A stretch of 64,000 nucleotides of DNA from Sneathiella chinensis (GCF_012720115.1 NZ_VNWN01000004.1:620001-684000); one strand, 5' to 3'; shown: positions 1 through 9,806, counted from the first letter of the stretch. Program-made: numbers and translations. Notes: generated by a model from the letters alone, not told the origin.

Positions 1-523
1 TGTGCTGGCCCGGAAATCCGCCCTTGAAGCGGCACGAGGCAACAGCCATTCTCTCAGCCTTGATGTTCATGACCAGTGGGTCTACATGAACAAGACGGGG
101 CAATGGCGCTTTACCCCGCCAACCCATACGGTCGTTGCCTTCCGGGAGGCCTTGCACCTGCACGAGAAGGAAGGGGGCGTCACGGGGCGTCTTGCCCGCT
201 ATACCCGAAACCGGGATGTACTGGTGTCCGGGATGCGGGCCCTCGGGTTTGAAACCCTGCTTGAGGATGAATGGCTGTCGCCAATCATCACCACCTTTTT
301 CAGTCCGGCGGACCCCGCCTTTGATTTCGGTCGTTTTTATGATGAAATCAAAGCCCGGGGGTTCGTTATCTATCCCGGCAAGTTGACCGAAGCGGAAAGT
401 TTTCGCATCGGTTGTATCGGCGCACTGGACCACAGGGTCATGGAAGGTGTATTGAAGGCAGTCAAGGAAAGTTGTGAGGCGATCGGGGTGACGAACTTCG
501 GTCCGCCGGATGGAGTGAAATAA
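1..523 (+). CDS. phnW: 2-aminoethylphosphonate--pyruvate transaminase, C-terminal part
   Basis: This is the C-terminal half of the PLP enzyme that converts 2-aminoethylphosphonate and pyruvate to phosphonoacetaldehyde and alanine. About 173 of the usual ~370 residues are in the window and the frame is open to the left edge. The PLP-binding lysine lies just upstream of the window. The tail segment IYPGKL, followed closely by FRIGCIG, is typical of PhnW and separates it from other class V aminotransferases. The next two steps of the same pathway, PhnY and PhnA, are encoded about 20 kb downstream, which supports the call. The next gene starts 6 bases after the stop, so a shared transcript is likely. 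Confidence 0.93.
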   Translation, partial: VLARKSALEAARGNSHSLSLDVHDQWVYMNKTGQWRFTPPTHTVVAFREALHLHEKEGGVTGRLARYTRNRDVLVSGMRALGFETLLEDEWLSPIITTFFSPADPAFDFGRFYDEIKARGFVIYPGKLTEAESFRIGCIGALDHRVMEGVLKAVKESCEAIGVTNFGPPDGVK

Positions 524-529
524 GAAAAA

Positions 530-2230
530 TTGCATGCAACATCGGTTCTGATCAGTTTGTTAGGTGGCGTGGCCCTTCTTTTGTGGGGGCTGCGCATGGT
601 AAATACAGGTGTGACCCGCGCGTTTGGCCGGGAGCTTGGGAAAATCCTCAATCTTAGCCTGCGGAACCGGGTGAATTCGTTCTTCGGGGGCCTTGGCGTG
701 ACCATGCTGCTGCAAAGCAGTACCGCCACGGCCCTGCTGACCGCCTCGTTCGCCGGGCGGGGGCTTGTCCCTGCGGCGGCGGGCATTGCCATCATGCTGG
801 GGGCCGATGTGGGAACCACGCTGGTGGCTCAGTTGCTGAGTTTCGATCTGTCCTGGCTGGCACCGGTGATGCTGTTTGTCGGCTTTGTGCGTCATTCGTC
901 CGCCAAGTCCACACGGGCCAAGAATCTGGGGCGTATCCTGCTGGGCCTTGGCATGATGCTGACCGCCTTGAAACTGTTGGTCATGGCATCGGAACCGGTG
1001 CGCCAGTCCGATGTGGCCCAATATGTCTTTTCCTCCCTTGCCAACGAACCCGTCCTGACCGTGGTGCTGGGCGCGCTGGTCGCCTTTATCGCCCATTCCA
1101 GTCTGGCGACGGTGCTGTTTATCGTGACGCTGGCCTCTACGGGTGGGGTGCCGCTTGATGTGGGTTATGCCATGATTCTGGGCGCCAATCTGGGCGGTGC
1201 GTTGCCGCCGGTTCTGGCAACCATGAACGGGGATGCAGCGTCGCGCCGTCCGCCGCTTGGCAACTTTATCTGCCGGCTTGCCGGGGTGATTGTCCTGTTG
1301 CCGTTTCTGGACCTTGTGGCCATGGAACTGGTCCGGCTGGAATCAGAACCGGCCCGTCAGTTGGTCAACCTGCATACCTTCTTTAACCTTGGACTGGCCG
1401 CCTTCTTCATTTTCTGGACGGGGCCGCTTGGCCGCCTGACCGAGAAGCTGATCCCGGAAACCCGGAATGCCAATGCCTCGACCCCGGTACCCATGCATCT
1501 GGACAAGGCGGCACTGGCCAGTCCGCAACTGGCACTGGCCAATTCCGTGCGGGATACCCTGCGGATGGGGGATGTGCTGGAGCAGATGTTCCGGGATTTC
1601 CGCCAGGCGTTTGAGAATAACGACAAGGCGCAGCTGGAACCGGTTCGCAAATCCGACGAGTATCTGAAGAATTTCAGTGCCGCCATCAAGCAGTACCTGA
1701 CCGAGCTTGGCCGGGAAACGCTGGAGGAAGAGGATGAGGAACGCTGCACGGAAATCATTTCCTTTTCCAGTGATCTGGAACAGATCGGCAATATTGTCGT
1801 CCTGAATCTGGCCGAATATCTGGAACGCACCAACGAGCAACAGATTGTCTTTTCCGATGCGGACATGAAGGACCAGAACCGGTTGTTTGACATGCTGGTC
1901 GAGAACCTGAAACTGTCCTTCAGTGTGTTGCTGACACGGGACATGACAACCGCAGGCGTATTGGTGCGAAAGAAACAGGCGCTGCGGGATGAGGTCTACA
2001 AGGCCGCCAACGACCATCTGGAACGGCTGCGGTTCGATCAGTCCTTTGCACAGGATGCCAGTGCCCTGCATCTGGGCCTGCTCAGCGATTTGCGGCGGAT
2101 CAGTTCCCTGATCAGCTCCATCGCCTATTCGGTGCGACTGGATGCGGAACGGCTGGCCGCCGGGAAGGGCACGGCAAAACCGGCCTCGACCGACGAGGCA
2201 ACTACGCTGGACCCGTCCGGTAATCTTTAA
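530..2230 (+). CDS. Na/Pi cotransporter family protein with PhoU-like tail
   Basis: This is a 566-residue inner-membrane protein of the NptA/YjbB type. The N-terminal ~310 residues are hydrophobic and hold the two inverted Na/Pi repeats. The first carries the signature QSSTATALL (near residue 63); the second has HSSLATVLF where QSS is usual. From about residue 340 the protein is soluble and helical, like a PhoU domain. The reading frame starts with TTG at 530, a few bases after a GGAG-like stretch; I see no in-frame ATG that fits better. Family members move phosphate with sodium, and YjbB is linked to phosphate export. Lying directly behind phnW, it may dispose of phosphate released from phosphonates; that role is inferred. 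Confidence 0.85.
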   Translation: MHATSVLISLLGGVALLLWGLRMVNTGVTRAFGRELGKILNLSLRNRVNSFFGGLGVTMLLQSSTATALLTASFAGRGLVPAAAGIAIMLGADVGTTLVAQLLSFDLSWLAPVMLFVGFVRHSSAKSTRAKNLGRILLGLGMMLTALKLLVMASEPVRQSDVAQYVFSSLANEPVLTVVLGALVAFIAHSSLATVLFIVTLASTGGVPLDVGYAMILGANLGGALPPVLATMNGDAASRRPPLGNFICRLAGVIVLLPFLDLVAMELVRLESEPARQLVNLHTFFNLGLAAFFIFWTGPLGRLTEKLIPETRNANASTPVPMHLDKAALASPQLALANSVRDTLRMGDVLEQMFRDFRQAFENNDKAQLEPVRKSDEYLKNFSAAIKQYLTELGRETLEEEDEERCTEIISFSSDLEQIGNIVVLNLAEYLERTNEQQIVFSDADMKDQNRLFDMLVENLKLSFSVLLTRDMTTAGVLVRKKQALRDEVYKAANDHLERLRFDQSFAQDASALHLGLLSDLRRISSLISSIAYSVRLDAERLAAGKGTAKPASTDEATTLDPSGNL

Positions 2231-2261
2231 CCCTCCGGAAGACGCAGACAGGAGATAAACC

Positions 2262-3134
2262 ATGACCCTGACAGCACGGCATGGCGCGGATATCCGCAGG
2301 CTTGACGGTTCCCATATGGACGCCCTGATGGCGATCACCGACGAGGTTGGGTGGGGCTTCACCCGTCAATACTGGCAGGTGGTTCTGGCGGCGGGGGCCG
2401 TGTTCGGCCTGTACCGGGACGAAGACACACCGGCGGCCGTGTCGGCCATTTTCGATTATGGACCGGAATTGTCCGCGCTGGGTGTGGTGATTGTCCGGGA
2501 ACGGTATCGCGGGCAGGGGCTGGCGTCCCTTGTGATTGACGCGGCCGAAGGCGGCCTTGAGCGCACCGGTGCCCCGCTTCTGTTGATTTCAACAGCCGAT
2601 GGTCAGCCTGTCTACGAACGGCGGGGCTTTGTCACGGTGTCGGAATGCCGCAAACTGGTCAAGCCGGAAGGCGTGATCGTCGGGGAGCCGCCGAAACTGG
2701 AAAACGGCCGGTTTGTTCCGGTCACTGAAGACAATCTTGACCGTGTTCTGGAACTGGACAGGGCGGTGTTTGGTGCGGACCGGACGCCGGTTATCCGCGC
2801 CATGTTCCATACCTGCCTGCAGGCCTTGGCGGTTGAGCAGGACGGCGATCTGACTGGATATGCCTTCCTCTATGCCCGGCAGGGGATCGAGGCGATCGGG
2901 CCGGTGGTGGCCGAAAATGATGCCATGGCTAAAGCCCTCTGTCAGATGCTGGCCTATGGCCGGGAGGGCGGGGTACGGATTGATGTTCTGTCCCATCAGG
3001 CAACCTTTGGGGAGGCCCTTGGAACCCTTGGCTTCCAGACGGCGGAGGCTGTCCCGCTCATGATGCTGAACGGGAGCAGCGACCTTGTCAGCCGTCCGGG
3101 TGCCTATGCGCTTGTCTCGCAGACCTATGGTTAG
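2262..3134 (+). CDS. GNAT family N-acetyltransferase (two GNAT-like domains)
   Basis: A 290-residue protein with an N-terminal GNAT domain. The acetyl-CoA pyrophosphate-binding loop RYRGQG is at about residues 81-86. A second GNAT-like half begins near residue 145 and lacks a clear RxxGxG loop, so it is probably degenerate. The substrate cannot be read from sequence. A ribosome binding site AGGAG lies just upstream of ATG 2262. The gene follows the Na/Pi transporter on the same strand with a 31-base gap and may be cotranscribed. Its stop codon overlaps the end of the opposite-strand phosphodiesterase gene by 4 bases, so the two converge without any terminator space. Confidence 0.8.
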   Translation: MTLTARHGADIRRLDGSHMDALMAITDEVGWGFTRQYWQVVLAAGAVFGLYRDEDTPAAVSAIFDYGPELSALGVVIVRERYRGQGLASLVIDAAEGGLERTGAPLLLISTADGQPVYERRGFVTVSECRKLVKPEGVIVGEPPKLENGRFVPVTEDNLDRVLELDRAVFGADRTPVIRAMFHTCLQALAVEQDGDLTGYAFLYARQGIEAIGPVVAENDAMAKALCQMLAYGREGGVRIDVLSHQATFGEALGTLGFQTAEAVPLMMLNGSSDLVSRPGAYALVSQTYG

Positions 3135-3874
3135 ATCAGGGGCAGCAGGCGGTCGGGATAGTCGGTGATCACCGCATCGACCCCCCAATCCAGCAGGCGT
3201 TTTGCCTCGTCCTCGTCATTCACCGTATAGACAAGGAACTTGTATCCGGCGGACTGAACGTCCCGGACCGCGGCCTCGGTGACAAATTCCCGCTGCACAT
3301 GCAGGCTGGCGGCGCCGGCCTCGCTAAGACGCTTTTCCCAATCCGGCGCGATGGCCTCGGTCAGGTATCCCAAGGGCAGGTGCGGGGTGATCCGTCCGAT
3401 GGTCACCAGTGCCTCGATATCGAAGGAGGACAGCAGAATGGGGAAACGATCCTTCAGGTGGGTGTTCAGGAACTGCCCGACGGTTTCCGCGGTTGGAACC
3501 TGCCAGCCCGCGCAGGGCTTCACTTCCAGATTGAGACTAATGCCAAGATCGGCAAGGCAATCCAGTGTTTCTTCCAGCGTGGGAATGCGTACACCGCGAT
3601 ACTGGTCGGAGAACCAGCTTCCTGCATCCAGATCGCGAATTTCTTCGAAGGTTTTCAGCAGGATGGGGCCGCTGCCATCGGTGCAGCGCTTGACATCCAT
3701 GTCATGATGGATGACCGGCACCCCGTCGGCGGTCAGTGTTACGTCAATTTCAATACTCTTCGTGCCGACCTCGGCTGCCTTGCGAAAGGATACCAGGGTA
3801 TTTTCCGGGGCCAATCCCCGTGCTCCCCGGTGGCCGATAATGCGTGGCATGGTATCGAAGAATGAAGTGGTCAT
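3131..3874 (-). CDS. glycerophosphodiester phosphodiesterase (cytoplasmic, UgpQ-like)
   Basis: The protein hydrolyses glycerophosphodiesters to sn-glycerol 3-phosphate and an alcohol. The catalytic signature HRGARGLAPENT is at the N-terminus, followed by IEIDV and a metal-binding HHD about 30 residues on, as in the GDPD TIM barrel. I place the start at ATG 3874 (247 residues), which has GGAG upstream; an in-frame TTG at 3889 would add five residues. No signal peptide is visible, which fits UgpQ-like cytoplasmic enzymes rather than periplasmic GlpQ. It lies 24 bases downstream of the uracil-DNA glycosylase gene (9 bases from the TTG) on the same strand. Confidence 0.9.
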   Translation of the reverse strand: MTTSFFDTMPRIIGHRGARGLAPENTLVSFRKAAEVGTKSIEIDVTLTADGVPVIHHDMDVKRCTDGSGPILLKTFEEIRDLDAGSWFSDQYRGVRIPTLEETLDCLADLGISLNLEVKPCAGWQVPTAETVGQFLNTHLKDRFPILLSSFDIEALVTIGRITPHLPLGYLTEAIAPDWEKRLSEAGAASLHVQREFVTEAAVRDVQSAGYKFLVYTVNDEDEAKRLLDWGVDAVITDYPDRLLPLI

Positions 3875-3898
3875 GTAATCAGGCTCCAAATCAGGAAA

Positions 3899-4585
3899 TT
3901 AGTCTGTGTCTGTGATGGACCAGTCGATAGGTGACTGACCTGTTTGTTGTAGATAATCATTTGCCTTGGAAAAATGGCCATTCCCAAGGAACCCCCTGTG
4001 GGCGGACAGGGGGGAGGGATGCGGACTTTCCAGCACCAGATGTCGGCTCCGATCGATCATCCGGCCTTTCTTTCGGGCATAGCCACCCCAGAGAAGGAAA
4101 ACCAGATGGTCCCGCTCTGCGTTCAGGGCGGCCACGGCGGCATCGGTGAAATCCTCCCAGCCCTGCCCCTGATGGGAACCGGCCGCCGCCTCTTCCACTG
4201 TCAGGACCGCATTCAGGAGCAATACCCCCTGTTTCGCCCAGTCTTCCAGATTGCCGTGGCAAGGGACGGGAAGTCCAAGGTCCCGGTTGATTTCCTTATA
4301 GATATTGCGAAGCGAGGGCGGGATCGGAACGCCTTTGCGAACGGAAAAGCTGAGCCCGTGGGCCTGTCCCGGACCGTGATAGGGGTCTTGCCCCAGAATG
4401 ACAACCTTGACCGCGCCGAAGGGGGTAGCGTTGAAGGCGGAAAACACAGCCTGCCCGTCCGGGAAAATCCGCTTTCCCGCCTGTTCCTCGGCGGTCAGGA
4501 ACTTTTCAAGCTGCTGCATATATGGTTTGTCAAACTCGGCGCCCAATATTGACCGCCAGCTTTGGTCCAGATGTCCCGGTATCAC
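3899..4585 (-). CDS. ung: uracil-DNA glycosylase, family 1
   Basis: Removes uracil from DNA at the first step of base excision repair. The water-activating loop GQDPYHG is at residues 65-71 (Asp67 catalytic). The downstream minor-groove loop [10 protein letters not shown] is near residue 190. Length (228 residues) matches the family. The start is GTG at 4585, preceded on the minus strand by AAGGGG at normal spacing. The gene is divergent from the molybdenum hydroxylase operon. The 207-base gap between them holds the promoter of that operon. Confidence 0.95.
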   Translation of the reverse strand: MIPGHLDQSWRSILGAEFDKPYMQQLEKFLTAEEQAGKRIFPDGQAVFSAFNATPFGAVKVVILGQDPYHGPGQAHGLSFSVRKGVPIPPSLRNIYKEINRDLGLPVPCHGNLEDWAKQGVLLLNAVLTVEEAAAGSHQGQGWEDFTDAAVAALNAERDHLVFLLWGGYARKKGRMIDRSRHLVLESPHPSPLSAHRGFLGNGHFSKANDYLQQTGQSPIDWSITDTD

Positions 4586-4731
4586 AAGTGCCCCTTAAAG
4601 CGTGATCGTTTTCTAAAGGTTCAGGATGCGTTTCAACACGAATCCGGTTAAGTCTTATTATGGGTTGATCGGGAGGAGAAGCGATTTATCTTATAACGCT
4701 TGCAATATGAAGGAAATATGAAACCGGTTGC

Positions 4732-4780
4732 TTGACAGCCTTCCCTGTTTTTCTAATATTGTTCGTACACAAATAAAAAG
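4732..4780 (+). promoter_or_regulatory. Promoter with overlapping operator of the nicotinate-like operon
   Basis: A -35 box TTGACA (4732-4737) and a -10 box TAATAT (4754-4759) are separated by 16 bases. The block ATATTGTTCGTACAC (4756-4770), which runs from the -10 box across the expected start point, contains a TTGT/ACAA dyad around CGTA. Nearly the same block, in the same position relative to -35 and -10, lies before the binding-protein gene at 18546-18593 (20 of 25 bases identical). This placement is typical of a repressor operator. The regulator is not identified. Confidence 0.6.
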
Positions 4781-4792
4781 AGGCGATGGTAA

Positions 4793-5638
4793 ATGGGAGA
4801 TTATTATCGGCCTGCCGTGCTTTCCGATCTGTTACAGCGATTGGAGGCGGGTAATGCAGCCATTCTGGCCGGAGGGACGGATTTTTATCCGGCCCGGGTC
4901 GGTCGGCATCCGCATGAAAATATCATCGATATCACCGCCGTTCAGGCCTTGAAGGGCATTCGCGAAACGGCAGATGGCTGGACCATTGGCGCGGCCACCA
5001 CATGGGCCGATGTGACAGCGGCGGAACTGCCCCCGCTGTTTGATGGGTTGAGAGCGGCGGCGCGGGAAGTGGGCGGACGGCAGATACAGAATGCCGGCAC
5101 CATTGGCGGCAATGTGTGCAACGCATCCCCCGCAGCGGACGGGATGCCCGCGCTTCTCAGTCTTGATGCGGAGGTGGAGATACAGGTGCGACGGGGCTGC
5201 CACAGGATGCCGGTTCGGGATTTTGTTCTTGGAAACCGGAAAACGCAGCTTGAGGCAGGCGAAATTGTTACCGCCTTTCATTTTCCGCGCCGCGATCCGC
5301 AGCGATCAAAGGGCAGTTTCCTGAAACTGGGGGCGCGGCGCTATCTTGTGATCTCGCTGGTGATGGTTGCGGGAAGTGTCGAATGGGACAGCGACCGGAT
5401 CATCACATCCTGCCGCATTGCCGTGGGCGCCTGTTCCGAAGTGGCGGAACGTCTGGCGGCGCTTGAAAATCGTCTGATCGGCCAGAAACTGTCTGGCGGG
5501 CTTGAGGCACTGGTCGGGGATGACTGCCTTGCCGGGCTTGCCCCGATTGATGATGTGCGCGCCACGGCAGCCTATCGGCAGGAAGCCGCGGGGGTGCTTC
5601 TGCGCCGCCTGATCCGGGAATGGGGAGAAATGGCATGA
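4793..5638 (+). CDS. Molybdenum hydroxylase FAD-binding subunit (xanthine dehydrogenase family)
   Basis: The FAD subunit of a xanthine dehydrogenase-type molybdoenzyme, 281 residues like CoxM/NdhF proteins. The two FAD-binding loops are AGGTDFYP at residues 26-33 and TIGGNVCNASPAAD near 103-116. It passes electrons from the iron-sulfur centres to an acceptor. Start ATG 4793 has an AGAGG ribosome binding site. The stop overlaps the start of the catalytic subunit gene (ATGA), so the two are translationally coupled. Downstream ring-reductase and lactamase genes suggest the substrate is an N-heteroaromatic acid such as nicotinate rather than xanthine; that is inference. Confidence 0.9.
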   Translation: MGDYYRPAVLSDLLQRLEAGNAAILAGGTDFYPARVGRHPHENIIDITAVQALKGIRETADGWTIGAATTWADVTAAELPPLFDGLRAAAREVGGRQIQNAGTIGGNVCNASPAADGMPALLSLDAEVEIQVRRGCHRMPVRDFVLGNRKTQLEAGEIVTAFHFPRRDPQRSKGSFLKLGARRYLVISLVMVAGSVEWDSDRIITSCRIAVGACSEVAERLAALENRLIGQKLSGGLEALVGDDCLAGLAPIDDVRATAAYRQEAAGVLLRRLIREWGEMA

Positions 5639-8376
5639 CATCCACGATTTCTTTCAAGGTGAACGGGGCCAGGGCCCGTGTCGATGTCTCCCCGGTGAAG
5701 CGGTTGTCTGATGTGCTGCGGGATGATCTGGGACTGACCGGAACCAAGGTGGGGTGCAATGCCGGGGATTGCGGGGCCTGTACGGTTCTGCTGGATGGGG
5801 AGCAGGTCTGTTCCTGCCTGACAGCCGCGGGACAGGTGGAAGGGCGCAGCGTCACCACGGTTGAAGGGTTGGCCCCGACCGGTGTTCTGAATGATTTGCA
5901 GGCGTCCTTCAAGCGCCATGGTGCGGCCCAATGTGGGATTTGTTCGCCCGGAATGCTGATGGCGGCGAGCAGCCTGTTAAGCCGCTGTTCATCCCCGACC
6001 CGGACACAGGTGGAGGATGCCCTTGGCGGGGTTCTGTGCCGTTGCACCGGATATCAGAAGATCGTCGAGGCGGTGATGGATGCAGGCGGGCAGGGCGAGG
6101 CGTTGACGTGCCCTGGGGCGGGCGCGGCGGTTGGCGCGCCCTTGGCCAAGCTGGACGCCGACCCGAAATTGACAGGGGCTGAAAAATACGGCGCGGACAG
6201 CATTCCGAAGGATGCCTTGTGGGTGCGGATTTTCAGGTCCCCCCACGCCTTCGCCCATGTCCGGTTGGGTGATTTTGGTGATCTTGTCGCCGCGACTGAC
6301 GGGCTTGAGGATATTCTGACCCATGAAGATATTCCGTTTAACCGGTTTGGAATTTATCCGGTCGGCAAGGACCAACCGGTCCTGACAGAAGGGCTGGTCC
6401 GGTACCGGGGGGATGCGCTGGTGGCGGCGGTGGGAACCCGGCAGGCGGTTCAGTCCCTGCAACTGGCAGACCTTCCCGTCACGTTCGAGGCCATGCCGCC
6501 GCTCACCGGGGTGGCAGAGGCAAAAGCCAGTGACGCTTTCCAACTGCACGAGGACAAACCGGGGAACATTCTGATTGAGGGCGCGGTTCGAAAGGGAGAG
6601 GCAAAAGCGGCCTTTGAGAGCGCAGCAGCCCGGTCGGAAGGAGCCTTCACGACCCATTTCGTGGAACATGCCTATATCGAGCCGGAAGCCGGATGGGCGC
6701 GCCCCGTGGGAGACCGGGTCGAGGTTCATGTCACCACACAGGCGGTGCATATGGACCGGGACGAAATTGCCAGCGTTCTGCAAATTCCAAAGGATCGGGT
6801 TCGGGTGATCCCGACCGCCTGCGGCGGCGGCTTTGGCGGCAAGCTGGATGTGTCGGTACAGCCCATTCTGGCGGTGGCGGCGATGAAATACGGGCGGGCG
6901 GTGGCCTGCGTGTATGAACGGCCTGACAGCATGGCATCCAGCACCAAGCGGCACCCGTCTGAAATTACCTGTCGTTTTGCCGCCGATGAACAGGGGCTGC
7001 TGGTGTCCAGTGAACTGATTGCAGATTTTAATACGGGGGCCTATGCGTCGTGGGGGCCGACGGTGGCGGGGCGCGTCCCAGTGCATGGAAGCGGGCCGTA
7101 TTTCGTGCCGAACGTCCATAATATCGGGCGCGGGGTTTTTACCAATGGACCGCCCGCCGGGGCTTTTCGCGGCTTCGGCGTGCCACAGGCGGCCATCGCC
7201 CATGAATGTATGATGGATGATCTTGCAGAACAACTGACCCTTGACCGGTTGGAAATCCGGCTGCGAAATGCCTTGCGGCCGGGCCAGCCAACGGCGACCG
7301 GACAGGTTCTGACCCACAGCGCAGGCATGGCTCCCTGTCTGGAAGCCCTGAAAGAACCGTGGGCGGAATTGAACCGGCAGGCGGATGGGTTCAACAGGGC
7401 ATCATCGGGAAGCCTGCGGCAAGGGGTGGGCATCGGTGCCATGTGGTACGGGATCGGCAATACGGCCCTGTCCAACCCGTCCACCATGGAAGTGGGAATT
7501 GATCCCGGAGGCCAGATTGTCTTTTTCAACGGCGCGGTGGATATCGGGCAGGGGTCAAACACCATTCTGGCCCAGATTTGCGCCGATGCGGCGGGACTGC
7601 CGGTTGAGGCCTTTACCTATATCATGGGGGACAGCGACCTGACGGAAGATGCCGGAAAAACATCGGCATCGCGCCAGACATTTGTTTCAGGCAAGGCGGC
7701 GGAACAGGCCGGGCAGGATTTGCGACTGTCCATCCTGCGGCATGTGAATGCGGGCGAGGGCGCGCGGATCACTTTGTTGCCCGGCTGTCTGGTGGTTGAG
7801 GATGACAGCGCCCGTCACGAAATCCATCTGGAAGACCTTCCCCGGCAGGACAAGGGTATGGTGTTCATGGGGCGGGGCAATTTCGATCCGCCGACCCGTC
7901 CCCTTGATGAAAACGGGCAAGGGGACCCGTATGCTACCTACGGGTTTGCCGCGCAGATTGCGCTGGTTGAGGTGGATACGGACCTTGGAACCACCCGCGT
8001 GCGCAAGATTGTTGCCGCCCATGATGTGGGCCGGGCCATCAATCCGCAACAGGTGGAAGGACAGATTCATGGGGGCATTGCCCAAGGGATGGGCCTTGCC
8101 CTGATGGAGGAATATGTCCCCGGCGTGACCGAGAACCTGCATGATTACCTGATCCCCACCTTTGGCGATATGCCGGCTATGGAGGTGATCATTGTCGAGG
8201 ATGAGGAACCGCTGGGCCCCTATGGTGCCAAGGGGGTTGGCGAGCCGGGACTGGTCCCGACCGCCCCCGCCATCTTTGGGGCGGTGCGTCACGCCACCGG
8301 GGTTCGGGTGACCGAGGCCCCCTTGCTGCCCCACAAATTGAAAGCCGCCCTGACCAATCAAGAGGCCCGAAAATGA
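5635..8376 (+). CDS. Molybdenum hydroxylase, fused 2Fe-2S and molybdopterin subunits
   Basis: A 913-residue fusion of the small iron-sulfur subunit and the large Mo subunit, which are usually separate in three-subunit hydroxylases. Residues ~1-150 hold both 2Fe-2S sites: Cys41, 46, 49 and 59 (plant ferredoxin type) and Cys100, 103, 135 and 137. From ~165 on it is a CoxL/XdhB-type Mo domain with GGGFGGK (near 395) and AGAFRGFGVPQ. The expected catalytic glutamate is in KGVGEPG near residue 870. I start at ATG 5635 because it overlaps the upstream stop and has GGGGAG 7 bases before it. In context it probably hydroxylates nicotinate or a related pyridine next to the ring nitrogen. Confidence 0.9.
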   Translation: MTSTISFKVNGARARVDVSPVKRLSDVLRDDLGLTGTKVGCNAGDCGACTVLLDGEQVCSCLTAAGQVEGRSVTTVEGLAPTGVLNDLQASFKRHGAAQCGICSPGMLMAASSLLSRCSSPTRTQVEDALGGVLCRCTGYQKIVEAVMDAGGQGEALTCPGAGAAVGAPLAKLDADPKLTGAEKYGADSIPKDALWVRIFRSPHAFAHVRLGDFGDLVAATDGLEDILTHEDIPFNRFGIYPVGKDQPVLTEGLVRYRGDALVAAVGTRQAVQSLQLADLPVTFEAMPPLTGVAEAKASDAFQLHEDKPGNILIEGAVRKGEAKAAFESAAARSEGAFTTHFVEHAYIEPEAGWARPVGDRVEVHVTTQAVHMDRDEIASVLQIPKDRVRVIPTACGGGFGGKLDVSVQPILAVAAMKYGRAVACVYERPDSMASSTKRHPSEITCRFAADEQGLLVSSELIADFNTGAYASWGPTVAGRVPVHGSGPYFVPNVHNIGRGVFTNGPPAGAFRGFGVPQAAIAHECMMDDLAEQLTLDRLEIRLRNALRPGQPTATGQVLTHSAGMAPCLEALKEPWAELNRQADGFNRASSGSLRQGVGIGAMWYGIGNTALSNPSTMEVGIDPGGQIVFFNGAVDIGQGSNTILAQICADAAGLPVEAFTYIMGDSDLTEDAGKTSASRQTFVSGKAAEQAGQDLRLSILRHVNAGEGARITLLPGCLVVEDDSARHEIHLEDLPRQDKGMVFMGRGNFDPPTRPLDENGQGDPYATYGFAAQIALVEVDTDLGTTRVRKIVAAHDVGRAINPQQVEGQIHGGIAQGMGLALMEEYVPGVTENLHDYLIPTFGDMPAMEVIIVEDEEPLGPYGAKGVGEPGLVPTAPAIFGAVRHATGVRVTEAPLLPHKLKAALTNQEARK

Positions 8377-9806
8377 CAGATGAAAGCCCCAAGGACGAAG
8401 GTCTGATCCGCTGTGATGCCTGTCCGGTTCTGTGCCGCATTCGCGAGGGCCGGGCCGGAGCCTGTGACCGGTATGCCAATGTACAGGGGGTGCTGACCCG
8501 TGTTGATCCGCTGCTGGTTCTGGAACAGGCAGACAGATTGGTTCCCTTTGCGGAGGGGGCCGCGTCATGGCAGGGGGATCGGGCGGTGCAGGCGGTGCCG
8601 GTGATCACGGGCGTCGGGTCCGGGACGACCTATCCCGATTACAAGCCCGCGCCGTTTATTGTCGGGGCCAGTGTGAAGGGTGTGGATACGGTCACGGTGG
8701 TGTCTGAAGGCATTTTCAGTTACTGCGGGGTCAAGGTGAAGATCGATACCGACCGGTATGTGGGGCCGGAAAGCGCCGCCGTCTTTGCCGAAGGGGAACA
8801 GGTCGGTCATGTGACAACCGCCGAATATGGCAGCCAGATGCTGTCCCTTGGCGGGGTGCGCCATTTGACGGGCGGGTCCAAGAAAGAGGGGTGGGTCACC
8901 TGCGATACCCTTTTGAATTTGTGCAACAAGAAGGCCGTTGAACTGACCGTGGAGGGCGGCGCCCGGATACTTGTCCAGTCCGGCCAGCCCCCGATCATTG
9001 ACGGCGACCGGGAAGAGCGGATGCGGGTTGGCTGTGGGTCGGCCACCATCGGCATTTTCGCCCGGCAGTGGTTTGGCAAGGTGGATGAGGTGATCGTGGT
9101 GGATGACCATATCACCGGCGTCCTGACCGAGCATCAGGCCGGGCAGTTTCTGGATATGCCCGTGTCGGGGATCAAGGTGCGGGGGCGGCGTTCCACACCG
9201 GGGCGGTATTTTCAGGTGGCGGAGCATGGCGCCGGATGGGGCGGCACCGATATCACCAATCCCCTTGATATCATCGACAGGGTGGACCCGAAAAAGGCTC
9301 GGCCCGGCATGACCCTTTTGATGGTTTCCACCACGGGGCAGGATAGTGCATGGTTCGTTTTGGATGACGATCTGGTGCCGAGGCCGGCCCCCATGCCGGA
9401 TGACATCCGGCAGGTGGTTGACCGGATCGCGGAAAATTGTGAACCGGCGCTTTGTACTGTTCTTTTCATGGCTGGGGCGGGCGGGTCGCTTCGGGCCGGT
9501 GTGACGGAAAACCCGGTTCGCCTGACCCGGTCGGTCAAGGATGCCCTGACCCGTGTGACCTGCGGCGGGGCACCGGTTTATGTCTGGCCCGGCGGCGGGA
9601 TCACGGTGCTGGTGGATGTGGCGGCCATGCCGGACAATTCCTTTGGATATGTGCCAACGCCCGCCCTTGTGGCTCCCATCGAATTTTCCATGAGCCGACA
9701 GGATTATGAGGCGCTGGGCGGCCATATGGACAGCATCATTCCCGTCAGCGAGGTTCTGGGACGGGACCGGATCATCACGCTGACCGGCGCGGACACACGC
9801 CCATGA
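8373..9806 (+). CDS. 6-hydroxynicotinate reductase-like iron-sulfur flavoprotein
   Basis: 477 residues, resembling 6-hydroxynicotinate reductase (Hnr), which reduces 6-hydroxynicotinate to 1,4,5,6-tetrahydro-6-oxonicotinate. The N-terminus has Cys14, 17, 21 and 31 in a CxxCxxxCx9C pattern suited to a 4Fe-4S cluster. Further cysteines occur in SYCGVK, VTCDTLLNLC, RVGCGSA and ALC. The Eubacterium barkeri enzyme is reported to carry covalent flavin, one 2Fe-2S and two 4Fe-4S clusters. I see no standard ApbE flavinylation motif here. It overlaps the genes on both sides by ATGA. Family assignment rests on recognising the sequence; the substrate follows from the neighbouring Mo hydroxylase and nicotinamidase-like genes. 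Confidence 0.78.
   Translation: MTDESPKDEGLIRCDACPVLCRIREGRAGACDRYANVQGVLTRVDPLLVLEQADRLVPFAEGAASWQGDRAVQAVPVITGVGSGTTYPDYKPAPFIVGASVKGVDTVTVVSEGIFSYCGVKVKIDTDRYVGPESAAVFAEGEQVGHVTTAEYGSQMLSLGGVRHLTGGSKKEGWVTCDTLLNLCNKKAVELTVEGGARILVQSGQPPIIDGDREERMRVGCGSATIGIFARQWFGKVDEVIVVDDHITGVLTEHQAGQFLDMPVSGIKVRGRRSTPGRYFQVAEHGAGWGGTDITNPLDIIDRVDPKKARPGMTLLMVSTTGQDSAWFVLDDDLVPRPAPMPDDIRQVVDRIAENCEPALCTVLFMAGAGGSLRAGVTENPVRLTRSVKDALTRVTCGGAPVYVWPGGGITVLVDVAAMPDNSFGYVPTPALVAPIEFSMSRQDYEALGGHMDSIIPVSEVLGRDRIITLTGADTRP

Noticed and set aside
5989-7317. Long open frame (442 codons) on the minus strand inside the Mo hydroxylase gene
   Set aside because: Composition-driven shadow of the plus-strand gene, which has clear catalytic motifs throughout.
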